From: Bacteroidaceae bacterium
Lineage (GTDB): Bacteria > Bacteroidota > Bacteroidia > Bacteroidales > Bacteroidaceae
Direction of reading: 5' to 3'
DNA length: 40,891 bases
NCBI GenBank assembly: GCA_017535725.1
Contig: JAFXTO010000028.1
Coordinates: 1-40,891 of the forward strand
In this document: positions 7,182 through 14,972 of the stretch, piece after piece
How the letters are laid out: each line of letters starts with the position of its first letter
How positions within the stretch are numbered: the first letter of the stretch is position 1
Program-made: the position numbers and the translations under genes
The notes under the pieces: generated by a model
The model's database searches: none
Seen by the model: only the letters and a program-made list of their open reading frames with translations
Told to the model about the DNA's origin: nothing

Positions 7182-8927
7182 ATGATCAAGTTCAAGTACT
7201 ATTGTCTTTTGCTGGCATTGAACCCACTCTGGGTGAATGCACAATACAGATCGGAGGTCTGGTCGCCCGACCGCTCGGCCGAAGGACGCTTGCAAGGCAA
7301 GAACGGCGACGGAACCTACACGAATCCTGTATTGTATGCCGACTACAGCGACCCCGATGTGTGTGCGGTGGGTGAGGACTATTACTTGACGGCCTCGTCG
7401 TTCAACTGCGTGCCGGGGTTGCCGATTCTACATTCACGCGACTTGGTGAACTGGGAGATTGTGGGGCACGCACTGCAGGAGCTGGAGCCGAAAGAGTTGT
7501 TTGACAAGCCCCAGCACGGCAAAGGCGTGTGGGCTCCTTCCATTCGTCATCATAACGACACCTTATATATATATTGGGGCGACCCGGATCATGGAATCTT
7601 TATGGTGAAAGCCCCTGTAAGTGAAAAAGGAAAAGTGAAAAGTGAAAAATGGTCTGCGCCTAATTGTGTGATTACAGGCAAGGGGATGATTGACCCGTGT
7701 CCGCTGTGGGACGAGGACGGGCGCTGCTACTTGGTGAATGCATGGGCCAACTCGCGGGCGGGCTTCAACTCCGTGCTCTCTGTGAGGGAACTCTCTGCTG
7801 ACGGCACAAAGGCAATTGGTCAGCCTCGCATCGTGTTCGATGGCGGGCAGGAGAATCATACAGCTGAGGGGCCGAAGTTCTACAAACGCGATGGTTGGTA
7901 CTGGATACTATGTCCTGCTGGTGGCGTGGCGATGGGCTGGCAGTTGGCTATGCGAAGTAAGTCGCCATATGGCCCCTACGAATGGCGGCGCGTGATGTGG
8001 CAGGGCAAGACCGACATCAATGGACCTCATCAAGGTGCGTGGGTTCACACGGCCTTCGGCGAGGATTGGTTCCTGCATTTCAATGACAAAGGAGCCTATG
8101 GGCGAGTTGTCTATCTGCAACCTGTTGATTGGTCGAGCGGTTGGCCGATTATGGGACGCCTCATCCCCAACCCCATTCCCGAGCAAAGCTCGCCTACCCG
8201 TAGCCTTTCTCCTGTGGGCGAGGGGAGTGATTACATTGGAGAGCCTTATAAGAGCTATCACAAGCCAAAGTCAAATAGCAAATTAATTGTGAATCCGCAG
8301 GAGAGCGATGAGTTTAATGATGGCTTAGGGTTGCAATGGCAGTGGCACGCTAATTACCATCAGTTCTACGGTCAGCCCACAGCCTACGGTACCTACCGTC
8401 TCTACACGATGGACCCGCCTACAGAGTTTAAGAGTCTTTGGGATGTTCCCAACCTGCTGCTACAGAAGCCTACGGCGCCTCGTTTTACAGCTACTGCCAA
8501 GGTGCGTTTCGCTGCAAAAGAGGACGGACAGTATGGCGGACTGGTGATGATGGGACGCGATTATTCCGCACTTGTTATCTGTCGTGAGGGCGATGCGTTC
8601 CAGCTTCAACGGCACACGACCATAGGGGCCGATGAAGGAGCAAGTGAAATGCAACAGGCCATCACCACCTTGCAGCCTACTGACCGCGACACCATCCCCT
8701 ACGCCCCTGCCATTTATCTCGACATCTTCCTCCGCCTCACCGTAAAGGACGGTATCGTGAACTTTTCTTATAGCCAGGACGGCAAACATTTCAAGTCTGC
8801 CAGCGATCCTTTCAAGATGCGTGAAGGCAAGTGGATTGGTGCCAAGTTCGGTTTTGTGGCCGAGTGTTGTGAACGCAAGGCGAGCCGCGGCTGGCTGGAT
8901 ATCGACTGGATAAGAATCACAAAATAA
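7182..8927 (+). CDS. Secreted GH43 glycosidase with C-terminal beta-sandwich domain
   Basis: About 581 residues. The ATG at 7182 gives a signal peptide (MIKFKYYCLLLALNPLWVNAQ); a TTG two codons upstream is less likely. The GH43 propeller carries the Asp in YSDPDVCAVG (base), the Asp in MIDPCPLWD (pKa modulator) and the Glu in TAEGPKFYKR (acid). The C-terminal part (from about DEFNDGLGLQWQW) resembles the concanavalin-like domain of beta-xylosidase/arabinofuranosidase GH43s. Probably removes xylose or arabinose in the periplasm or at the cell surface. Second gene of the operon. In-frame repeats occur at 7269-7300 (CGCTCG...CGCTTG-like), 7620-7652 (AGTGAAAA tract, VKSEKW) and 8166-8232 (CTCCTGTGGGCGAGGGGAG palindrome), each where homologues would have a short loop. 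Confidence 0.9.
   Translation: MIKFKYYCLLLALNPLWVNAQYRSEVWSPDRSAEGRLQGKNGDGTYTNPVLYADYSDPDVCAVGEDYYLTASSFNCVPGLPILHSRDLVNWEIVGHALQELEPKELFDKPQHGKGVWAPSIRHHNDTLYIYWGDPDHGIFMVKAPVSEKGKVKSEKWSAPNCVITGKGMIDPCPLWDEDGRCYLVNAWANSRAGFNSVLSVRELSADGTKAIGQPRIVFDGGQENHTAEGPKFYKRDGWYWILCPAGGVAMGWQLAMRSKSPYGPYEWRRVMWQGKTDINGPHQGAWVHTAFGEDWFLHFNDKGAYGRVVYLQPVDWSSGWPIMGRLIPNPIPEQSSPTRSLSPVGEGSDYIGEPYKSYHKPKSNSKLIVNPQESDEFNDGLGLQWQWHANYHQFYGQPTAYGTYRLYTMDPPTEFKSLWDVPNLLLQKPTAPRFTATAKVRFAAKEDGQYGGLVMMGRDYSALVICREGDAFQLQRHTTIGADEGASEMQQAITTLQPTDRDTIPYAPAIYLDIFLRLTVKDGIVNFSYSQDGKHFKSASDPFKMREGKWIGAKFGFVAECCERKASRGWLDIDWIRITK
7620..7652. repeat. AGTGAAAA-type tract inside the GH43 gene
   Basis: An AGTGAAAAAGGAAAAGTGAA-like simple tract encodes SEKGKVKSEKW in a loop before the conserved GKGMIDPCPLWD. 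The same motif appears at 3192-3219 (reverse), 11129-11178 and 12226-12262 (reverse). Confidence 0.65.
8166..8232. repeat. In-frame GC-rich palindromic repeat in the GH43 linker
   Basis: GAGCAAAGCTC followed by CCTTTCTCCTGTGGGCGAGG, ending in GGGAG. It encodes SSPTRSLSPVGEGSDY between the propeller and the C-terminal domain, and belongs to the CCCTCTCC/GGAGAGGG family. Confidence 0.6.
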
Positions 8928-8980
8928 ACGGCGATGGTGCCAAGGATGACATCCATTAACTTCTCATAATTACTTAGACT

Positions 8981-10840
8981 ATGCGCAAGCTATATATTTC
9001 TCTTCTCCTTTTGCTGTCATTGCATGCCTCCGCTCAGTGTCGCCTCAGTTCGCCCGACGGGCGAAACCAGTTTGTAATCGCGCAGACTGGCGATGAGTTC
9101 GTTTATAGTGTTTCTCACGATGGCAAGGCGATAGTGAGCGACTCGCGTTTGGGGCTGGACTTGGATAATTATACTTGGGAGCGGGCTCTCGCACGCCATT
9201 ATCCGCAGTACGACTGTTGGATGAATGGCTTTACGATGGATTCTGTCAGCACCTCTGAGCATCGAGCCACGATTACGAACCTATGGGGCGAACAGGCCGT
9301 GGTTCCCGACAACTACAATGCTGCCACGCTTCACCTCTCCAAACACGACGGTAGCAACTACCGGCTGGACATCGAGATGCGGGCATACAACGAGGGCATA
9401 GCTTTCCGCTATTTCCTGCCCGAACATCCGCAGGCGGTGTTCCACAAAGTCACGGCCGACCTGACGGAATACTCGTTTGAGCCTGGCACGAAGGTGTGGG
9501 CTGCCGAATGGGCGCAGGCTCCATACGAATTGAAACTGGTGGAAGAGGTGACCAGTCCCATTGAACGTGCCGTGACGGTAGAGCTATCCAATGGCCTCTA
9601 CTGCGCCTTGGCTGACGCCGATGTCGATGACTGGTGTCTGGAGAAGAACGTGGCCTCAGCGACGAAACCCAGTACGCTCACCACTACGATGTACTCGCCC
9701 GTGGATATCGTGACCTACTACGCCACGCCCTGGAAGGTTATCATCACGGCAGAGAGCTACGCCCAACTGCTTGAGCATCGCTATATCATCGACAACCTGA
9801 ACCCGCCCTGCGAGATACCCGATGCGGCAGAGTGGATCAAGCCCGGAACCATCATGCGCTGCACAACGCTTTCCACTGAGGCGGTTCTGCGCAACATAGA
9901 CTTCTGTGCCCAGCACCATATCCCTTATATGCTCTTCGACTGGAAATGGTACGAGCCTTGCACCAGCCACGACGGAGATGCCACAAAGGTCATCCCACAG
10001 ATTGATATGCCGCGTGTTGTTGCCTACGGACGCCAGCACGGCGTAGGCATCTGGCTTTATGTGAACCAGCACGCTCTTCAAAAGCAGATGCGCCAGTTGT
10101 TCCCCCTGCTGCATGAGTGGGGCATTGTCGGGGTGAAGAGCGGCTTCGTGGAATACGCTTCGCATCGCTGGGCAGTCTGGCTTCATGACATGGTGCGCTA
10201 TGCTGCTGAGAACCATCTCATGATAAATATCCATGATGAATACCGGCCGTCGGGTTTCTCGCGCACTTATCCCAACCTGCTCACGCAAGAGGGCATACGC
10301 GGCAACGAGGAATTCCCCGATGCCACGCACAACACCGTCTTGCCCTTCACCCGTATGATCAATGGTCCTGCCGACTACACCATCTGTTACTACGACCGCC
10401 GTCTAAAGAATACTCACGGTCACCAGCTTGCGGCTTCGCTCGTCTATTATTCCCCGCTCACCACACTCTTCTGGTACGACAAGCCAGAAACAGCCAACGA
10501 CGAGCCGGAACTCCGTTGGTTCGACAACCTTAAGACCGCTTGGGACGAGACTCGTGTCCTCGATGGTGCACCTGGTTCACACATCGTCATCGCCCGCCGC
10601 AGCGGAGAGGAATGGTATGTAGCTGCGATGACAAATACCGAGGCGCGGATGGTTACGATTCCCACCGACCTCCTCGAAGAAGGCAAACGATACACCGTCA
10701 CGATATTTAACGATGATCCAGCGGTAAACACCCGCACGAAGGTCAGCGTTAAGACGATTACCATCAAGGCAGGAAAGTCTATCACTTTACAGCTGCAACC
10801 CTGCGGTGGAGCAACAATGCATTTTACATTATCACATTAA
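8981..10840 (+). CDS. Secreted GH97-family glycosidase
   Basis: 619 residues. Signal peptide MRKLYISLLLLLSLHASAQ, an N-terminal beta-sandwich (about 20-270), a catalytic TIM barrel (about 280-540), and a C-terminal beta domain. GH97 hallmarks are YMLFDWKWY, HGVGIWLYVN, NIHDEYRPSGFSRTYPNL, TQEGIRGNEE and THNTVLPFTR. GH97 includes inverting alpha-glucosidases (SusB) and retaining alpha-galactosidases. Here the 'GVKVDF'-like position that carries the Asp nucleophile in retaining members reads GVKSGFVEY, so this copy probably belongs to another GH97 subgroup and should not be assumed to be a retaining alpha-galactosidase. Third gene of the operon, 53 bases after the GH43. No repeat insertion was seen in it. 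Confidence 0.88.
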   Translation: MRKLYISLLLLLSLHASAQCRLSSPDGRNQFVIAQTGDEFVYSVSHDGKAIVSDSRLGLDLDNYTWERALARHYPQYDCWMNGFTMDSVSTSEHRATITNLWGEQAVVPDNYNAATLHLSKHDGSNYRLDIEMRAYNEGIAFRYFLPEHPQAVFHKVTADLTEYSFEPGTKVWAAEWAQAPYELKLVEEVTSPIERAVTVELSNGLYCALADADVDDWCLEKNVASATKPSTLTTTMYSPVDIVTYYATPWKVIITAESYAQLLEHRYIIDNLNPPCEIPDAAEWIKPGTIMRCTTLSTEAVLRNIDFCAQHHIPYMLFDWKWYEPCTSHDGDATKVIPQIDMPRVVAYGRQHGVGIWLYVNQHALQKQMRQLFPLLHEWGIVGVKSGFVEYASHRWAVWLHDMVRYAAENHLMINIHDEYRPSGFSRTYPNLLTQEGIRGNEEFPDATHNTVLPFTRMINGPADYTICYYDRRLKNTHGHQLAASLVYYSPLTTLFWYDKPETANDEPELRWFDNLKTAWDETRVLDGAPGSHIVIARRSGEEWYVAAMTNTEARMVTIPTDLLEEGKRYTVTIFNDDPAVNTRTKVSVKTITIKAGKSITLQLQPCGGATMHFTLSH

Positions 10841-10854
10841 TAGTCCCACTGATT

Positions 10855-12132
10855 ATGCGAACTCGTTTATTACTATTCATTCTTCCTGTGTTTTTCTTAG
10901 CCTGCCGACAAGAACAAGCATTTGATGCTGATAGGCAGCTGCAGTATTGTCATCAACAAGTAGAACGAGCTTTGGTTGCACTGCGTGACAGCACATACAA
11001 CTATGATTTTTCAATGATGCCACGCAATATTCTGGAAGGCGATACCATTTGGAACCTTCGTAAAGCCAAACCTGAAGAATGGTGTTCGGGCTTCTGGGCA
11101 GGCGTGCTCTGGATGGACTATGAGTATAAAGTGAAAAATGATAGAGTGAAAAGTGAAAAATATGATTGTGAAAAGTTGAAGGAGGTTGCAGAAGGCTATA
11201 CGGAGGCACTGATACCCGTCGTGGAGGCACCCGTCTATGACCACGACCTTGGGTTCATCACCATCAACTCATTCTTGAAGGGATATGAGGTAACGAAGAA
11301 TGATCGCTACCGCGAAGTAGCCCTGCGCGCTGCCGACTCCCTCGCCACGCTCTTCAATCCCACCGTCGGCACCATCCTCTCTTGGCCCCGTCACGTAAAA
11401 GACTATGGTGGTCACAACACCATCATGGACAACATGATGAATCTGGAACTGCTGTTCTGGGCAGACCACGACAGCATCGCTGTCCGCCACGCCGAGACCA
11501 CGATGAAGCACCATTTCCGCGAGGATGGCAGCTGTTACCACGTCGCCGTTTATGACACGTTGGACGGCCACTTCATAAAAGGCGTGACACATCAGGGCTA
11601 TGCCGACTCTTCTATGTGGAGCCGTGGACAGGCGTGGGCCATTTATGGCTACACAATGGTTTATCGCTACACTCACGACCAACGCTTCCTCGACTTCGCA
11701 CAGAAAGTCACCGACATCTATCTGAAACGATTGCGCGAGACCAGCGATGACTGGGTTCCCTATTGGGATATGGACATTCCGGAAGTGAAAAATGAGCAAA
11801 CAACTCGTCAACTTGTCAACTCGTTTACTCGTCAACTCCTCGGATTAAAAGATGCTTCTGCGGCGTGCGTGGTAGCCTCGGCTTTGTTGGAACTCTATCA
11901 ATATGTAGGAGGTGAGAAAGCTACGACCTATCGCGAAGCGGCCATCAATATGCTCCTAGATCTCAGCACCGACCGTTACCAGAGCCGCGACCGCAACGTC
12001 GCTTTCCTAATGCACTCCACAGGCCACCATCCCGCAGGCTCCGAAATCGATGCCAGCATCATCTATGCCGACTACTATTATATTGAAGCTCTTAGCCGGT
12101 ATAATAAACTATCTTTAAACTCTAAACTCTAA
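10855..12132 (+). CDS. GH88 unsaturated uronyl hydrolase, lipoprotein
   Basis: 425 residues with a lipoprotein signal (MRTRLLLFILPVFFLAC). The (alpha/alpha)6 barrel shows GH88 signatures: WCSGFWAGVLWMDYEY, TIMDNMMNLELLFWA (with the catalytic Asp before NMMNL), and SSMWSRGQAWAIYGYTMVYRYT. GH88 enzymes hydrate and release the 4,5-unsaturated uronic acid left at the non-reducing end by polysaccharide lyases. That fits the lyase-like genes on both sides and points to a uronate-containing substrate. It lies 14 bases after the GH97 gene. Two in-frame repeats are present: an AGTGAAAA tract at 11129-11178 (VKNDRVKSEKYD) and a CTCGTCAACT decamer tract at 11783-11838 (TTRQLVNSFTRQL), both where relatives have short loops. 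Confidence 0.9.
   Translation: MRTRLLLFILPVFFLACRQEQAFDADRQLQYCHQQVERALVALRDSTYNYDFSMMPRNILEGDTIWNLRKAKPEEWCSGFWAGVLWMDYEYKVKNDRVKSEKYDCEKLKEVAEGYTEALIPVVEAPVYDHDLGFITINSFLKGYEVTKNDRYREVALRAADSLATLFNPTVGTILSWPRHVKDYGGHNTIMDNMMNLELLFWADHDSIAVRHAETTMKHHFREDGSCYHVAVYDTLDGHFIKGVTHQGYADSSMWSRGQAWAIYGYTMVYRYTHDQRFLDFAQKVTDIYLKRLRETSDDWVPYWDMDIPEVKNEQTTRQLVNSFTRQLLGLKDASAACVVASALLELYQYVGGEKATTYREAAINMLLDLSTDRYQSRDRNVAFLMHSTGHHPAGSEIDASIIYADYYYIEALSRYNKLSLNSKL
11129..11178. repeat. AGTGAAAA-type tract inside GH88
   Basis: AAAGTGAAAAATGATAGAGT followed by GAAAAGTGAAAAATA. It encodes KVKNDRVKSEKYD between helices of the barrel. Confidence 0.65.
11783..11838. repeat. CTCGTCAACT decamer tract inside GH88
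   Basis: A short AGTGAAAAATGAG start runs into AACTCGTCAACTTGTCAACT and CGTTTACTCGTCAACTC. It encodes VKNEQTTRQLVNSFTRQL just before the conserved DASAACVVASALLEL helix. Confidence 0.7.
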
Positions 12133-12189
12133 ACCCTACGCTCGACCTATGGTCGCTTGACCCTTCAAGAACTCTAAACAATTCAACTC
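12113..12189. repeat. AAACTCT heptamer repeat with hairpin module between GH88 and fusion gene
   Basis: AAACTCTAAACTCTAAACCC is followed by CGCTCGACCTATGGTCGCTT and GACCCTTCAAGAACTC, then the heptamer resumes (TAAACAATTC). CGACC-tat-GGTCG and CTTGA-ccct-TCAAG form stems. The block overlaps the end of the GH88 gene and ends beside the ATG at 12190. Confidence 0.7.
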
Positions 12190-14799
12190 ATGCGCACCCG
12201 TTCCTTATTATTTATCATTTCTTTATTCTTCACTTTTCACTCTTTCACTTTTCATTCTTTCGCCCAGTCCGACCTCCGAGACTACAAGATGGCAGGCCCC
12301 TACGATGTTGTGGCCCGCGACGGTGAGTTCCGTGCTTCGAAGGGCGGCAGCGAGCGGGATATGTGGACGGCGTGGCAGTGTGCGAAGAGCTCAGAGAGCA
12401 CAGAGCAGACAGAGGACACAAAGGCTTGCACCACAAAGGCATTAGAGATAATTAATGCCTACGCCGCAACATTGCAACGCTTTGACGGTCATGATGCGCC
12501 GCTGTGTTGTATCCAAGGTTATTGGTTGGTGAGGGCGATGACCATTCTGCGGTCGCACGCGACAGCTGAATGGGGAAGCATGATTCGACGGGCAATGCTG
12601 CCGACCATCGACAAGTTCGAGGCAGACAGCCCATACGCTAATGGCAACTGGGGAGCGATTGTGAACCGTTGCAGGATGGCCTGTGCCATCTTCTTGGAGG
12701 ACAGCACGCTCTATCAAGCCAGCATTGACTATTTCCTACACGCCAACGACAACGGCTCGCTGCCCAACTACGTCAGCGAGACAGGTCAATGTCAAGAGAC
12801 GGGCCGCGACCAAGGTCATGCACAGTTGGGACTTGGTGCTATGTGCGACATCTGCGAAATGGCTTGGGAAGGGCTACGGGCAGGCGACGGCACGTCGGGG
12901 ATGCAGGGCAATGACCTTTGGGGCGCTCTTGACAATCGCCTCATGAAAGGGATTGAGTACTCAGCGAAGTATAACCTCGGCTACGACGTACCTTTTGAGA
13001 CATGGACGGACTGCACAGGACTTTACAACGACTGGACAGAGCCCGGCTCGATGGGACGTGGTCGCATCCGCTGCATCTACGACCTTCCCTACAACCATTT
13101 CGTGAAACGAAAGGGATTGAAGATGCCCTATACGAAGAAGCTTCTCGACCTGCAACGAAAAGCCGAGAAGCGCGGAGAGATACAACAGAACCCCGAGGCC
13201 AATCAGTTCACGGTGAAGGGTGTACAGGAAGGCGAGCGCCTGCATCAGGTCTTTACCTATCCAGCTCCCGATGGCGCTCCGCTGAAGCACGACTATGATG
13301 TGTTCGTACAGCCGCGAGGTAGTAAGGAATGGACGAAGGTGGATACGTATATGGCGAAGGTGAATAGCAGCCCCACCCCCGATCCCTTCCGTAATGGAGG
13401 GGAACCTGGCGGAGGGAAACACCAAGTATCGGAGATAAGTTACTGCGTGTTTGACTTCACTGGCGATGTCTTTGTGCGGGTCATTTCCAAGAACCGCAAG
13501 TTCACGACGGCGCGGATTCGTCCTGATTATCGTGGGACGATTGCCAATGTTCAGAACGATAGCACCGTTCAATTTCTCTTGTTTCAGCCAGAGAATGTCA
13601 GTGTGGAACTCGACGGCGACATCACCAACAATCTGCTCGTCTTCACCTCTAAGCCACCCGTGTCGAAGGAAGACGCAGAGGCAGAGGCTAAGACACAAGG
13701 ACGTACCTTCAAGTATTATGCTCCTGGTTACTACGCTACGCCCGATAGCATCGCCGTACCCTCCAACACAACGGTCTATCTGGCACCAGGCAGCTACTTT
13801 GCAGGCACATTCAGCATTGACGATGCCCACGACGTGAGTATTCTCGGACGAGGTATCGCCCGTCCGACAAGAGGCTACGAGGGCTGTCGCATCAGACGCG
13901 GAAAGAATGTCCTTGTCGATGGTCTTGTGCTGAACACTTGTCCGATGGGCGAGTCGCAGAACGTCACCCTGCATGATGTACGCAGTATCTCTCATCCCTC
14001 GTGGGGCGATGGGCTTAACATTTTCGGCGGCTGCTCAGACATCCTCTTCGACCGCGTGTTTTGCCGCAACAGCGACGACTGCACCACGGCCTACGCCACA
14101 CGCAAGGGTTTTAATGGCAATGTCCGTAATGTGACGATGCGAAACAGTACACTTTGGGCCGATGTGGCACACCCAATCATGATTGGACTACACGGGAACT
14201 CAGAGCGCGGCGACACCATTGAACACCTGCGCTACGAGAATATCGACATCCTCGGACAGGCAGAACCACAGGTGGATTATCAAGGCTGCCTCGCCATCAA
14301 CTGCGGTGACAACAATCTGGTACGCGATGTGGTCTTTGACAACATCCGTATTGAGCAGATTCAGCAGGGAAGTATCCTACAAGCGAAAGTATGCTGGAAC
14401 GACAAGTACTGCACCGCTCCCGGTCGCGGCATCGAGAACATCACCTTCCGAAACATACGGTATTATGATTTAGTTGACAAGTCGACAAGTAAACAAGTAA
14501 ACGAGTTGGATGACCACAAGCATAACAAACAACTTGTCCGCTCGGTGCTTTGCGACGCTTCACGCTTTAAGAACTCGTCCGCTCGAGCTTGCTCGCTTGA
14601 TACTTCAAGAACTAACCTCTCCATCATCAATGGTTACAACGAACAACGTTGTGTTCGCAACATCACTTTCGAGGGTCTGAAAATCAACGGCCGTACCATC
14701 TACGACGAGATGCCAGGCAAGCCACGCTGGTACAAAACTGCCGATTACGTGCCCATATATGTCGGCAACCACGTAGAAAATATCCTGTTTAAGAAGTAG
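12190..14799 (+). CDS. Fusion of alginate-lyase-like domain and GH28/GH49-like beta-helix
   Basis: 869 residues, predicted secreted. Residues about 27-310 resemble the alginate-lyase-like toroid of the 4334 gene: GNWGAIVNRCRMACAIF and ETGRDQGHAQLGLGAMC parallel HYWSNWGLCNA and ESGRDAGHSSMSLG. Residues about 330-490 form a beta-sandwich (ending VSVELDGDITNNLLVF), as in front of GH49-like helices. From about 500 on there is a right-handed beta-helix with WGDGLNIF, NSDDCTTAYA and GLHGN in the order of the GH28 NTD / DD / GHG sites. Two catalytic modules in one chain suggest lyase-like cleavage coupled to hydrolysis of a uronate-rich glycan. The signal peptide core (FTFHSFTFHSFAQ) is encoded by a repeat at 12226-12262. 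Other in-frame repeats lie at 12389-12422, 13369-13420 and 14471-14613. Last gene of the operon. Confidence 0.75.
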   Translation: MRTRSLLFIISLFFTFHSFTFHSFAQSDLRDYKMAGPYDVVARDGEFRASKGGSERDMWTAWQCAKSSESTEQTEDTKACTTKALEIINAYAATLQRFDGHDAPLCCIQGYWLVRAMTILRSHATAEWGSMIRRAMLPTIDKFEADSPYANGNWGAIVNRCRMACAIFLEDSTLYQASIDYFLHANDNGSLPNYVSETGQCQETGRDQGHAQLGLGAMCDICEMAWEGLRAGDGTSGMQGNDLWGALDNRLMKGIEYSAKYNLGYDVPFETWTDCTGLYNDWTEPGSMGRGRIRCIYDLPYNHFVKRKGLKMPYTKKLLDLQRKAEKRGEIQQNPEANQFTVKGVQEGERLHQVFTYPAPDGAPLKHDYDVFVQPRGSKEWTKVDTYMAKVNSSPTPDPFRNGGEPGGGKHQVSEISYCVFDFTGDVFVRVISKNRKFTTARIRPDYRGTIANVQNDSTVQFLLFQPENVSVELDGDITNNLLVFTSKPPVSKEDAEAEAKTQGRTFKYYAPGYYATPDSIAVPSNTTVYLAPGSYFAGTFSIDDAHDVSILGRGIARPTRGYEGCRIRRGKNVLVDGLVLNTCPMGESQNVTLHDVRSISHPSWGDGLNIFGGCSDILFDRVFCRNSDDCTTAYATRKGFNGNVRNVTMRNSTLWADVAHPIMIGLHGNSERGDTIEHLRYENIDILGQAEPQVDYQGCLAINCGDNNLVRDVVFDNIRIEQIQQGSILQAKVCWNDKYCTAPGRGIENITFRNIRYYDLVDKSTSKQVNELDDHKHNKQLVRSVLCDASRFKNSSARACSLDTSRTNLSIINGYNEQRCVRNITFEGLKINGRTIYDEMPGKPRWYKTADYVPIYVGNHVENILFKK
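12226..12262. repeat. AGTGAAAA-type tract (reverse) forming the signal peptide core
   Basis: TTCTTCACTTTTCACTCTTT followed by CACTTTTCATTCTTTCG. It encodes FFTFHSFTFHSF. On the minus strand it is the same AGTGAAAA motif found in other genes here. Confidence 0.65.
13369..13420. repeat. In-frame GC-rich palindromic repeat in the fusion gene
   Basis: CCCCACCCCCGATCCCTTCC-gtaat-GGAGGGGAACC...GGAGGG. It encodes SSPTPDPFRNGGEPGGGK in the beta-sandwich region. The arms CCCTTCC/GGAGGG pair imperfectly. Confidence 0.6.
14471..14613. repeat. Composite decamer/hairpin insertion in the beta-helix gene
   Basis: It starts with TTGACAAG-type decamers (VDKSTSKQVNELDD), then CAACTTGTC in the opposite sense, then two CGCTCG...CTTGA/TCAAG hairpin modules (the second with CTTGA-tact-TCAAG at 14596-14609). 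It separates FRNIRYYD from NLSIINGYNE, which look adjacent in this beta-helix family. Same plan as 16319-16563 and 17701-17887. Confidence 0.75.
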
Positions 14800-14819
14800 A
14801 TGACAGTTTTTTGCTAATT

Positions 14820-14957
14820 TTTGACAGAATAATGAAAAGGAATATGAGGAATATGCAGTACCTTTGCAAAAATTTTCGAAGGTGGGCTGCACCTCAGTAA
14901 TCTGAGCGAGCTCGATTGCATTCGGTTTGCACCATCATTGCACCAGATTTCTGAAAC
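14820..14957 (+). promoter_or_regulatory. Promoter plus leader block, copy 2 (ahead of GH30)
   Basis: A near-identical copy of 852-988. The -7 box TACCTTTG is at 14859-14866, 38 bases after the start of TTGACA, as in copy 1. Leader changes include GGTGGGCTG for GATGGGCTG, which restores a GGTG/CACC pairing, and the loop GTAATC. It gives the GH30/double-GH43 unit its own promoter inside the locus and may coordinate it with the GH43 gene at 1010. Confidence 0.75.
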
Positions 14958-14972
14958 AAAAACCATAGGACA

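Noticed and set aside
12961-13995. 344-residue minus-strand ORF opposite the lyase/beta-helix gene
   Set aside because: Antisense shadow; the plus frame has consistent domain structure throughout.
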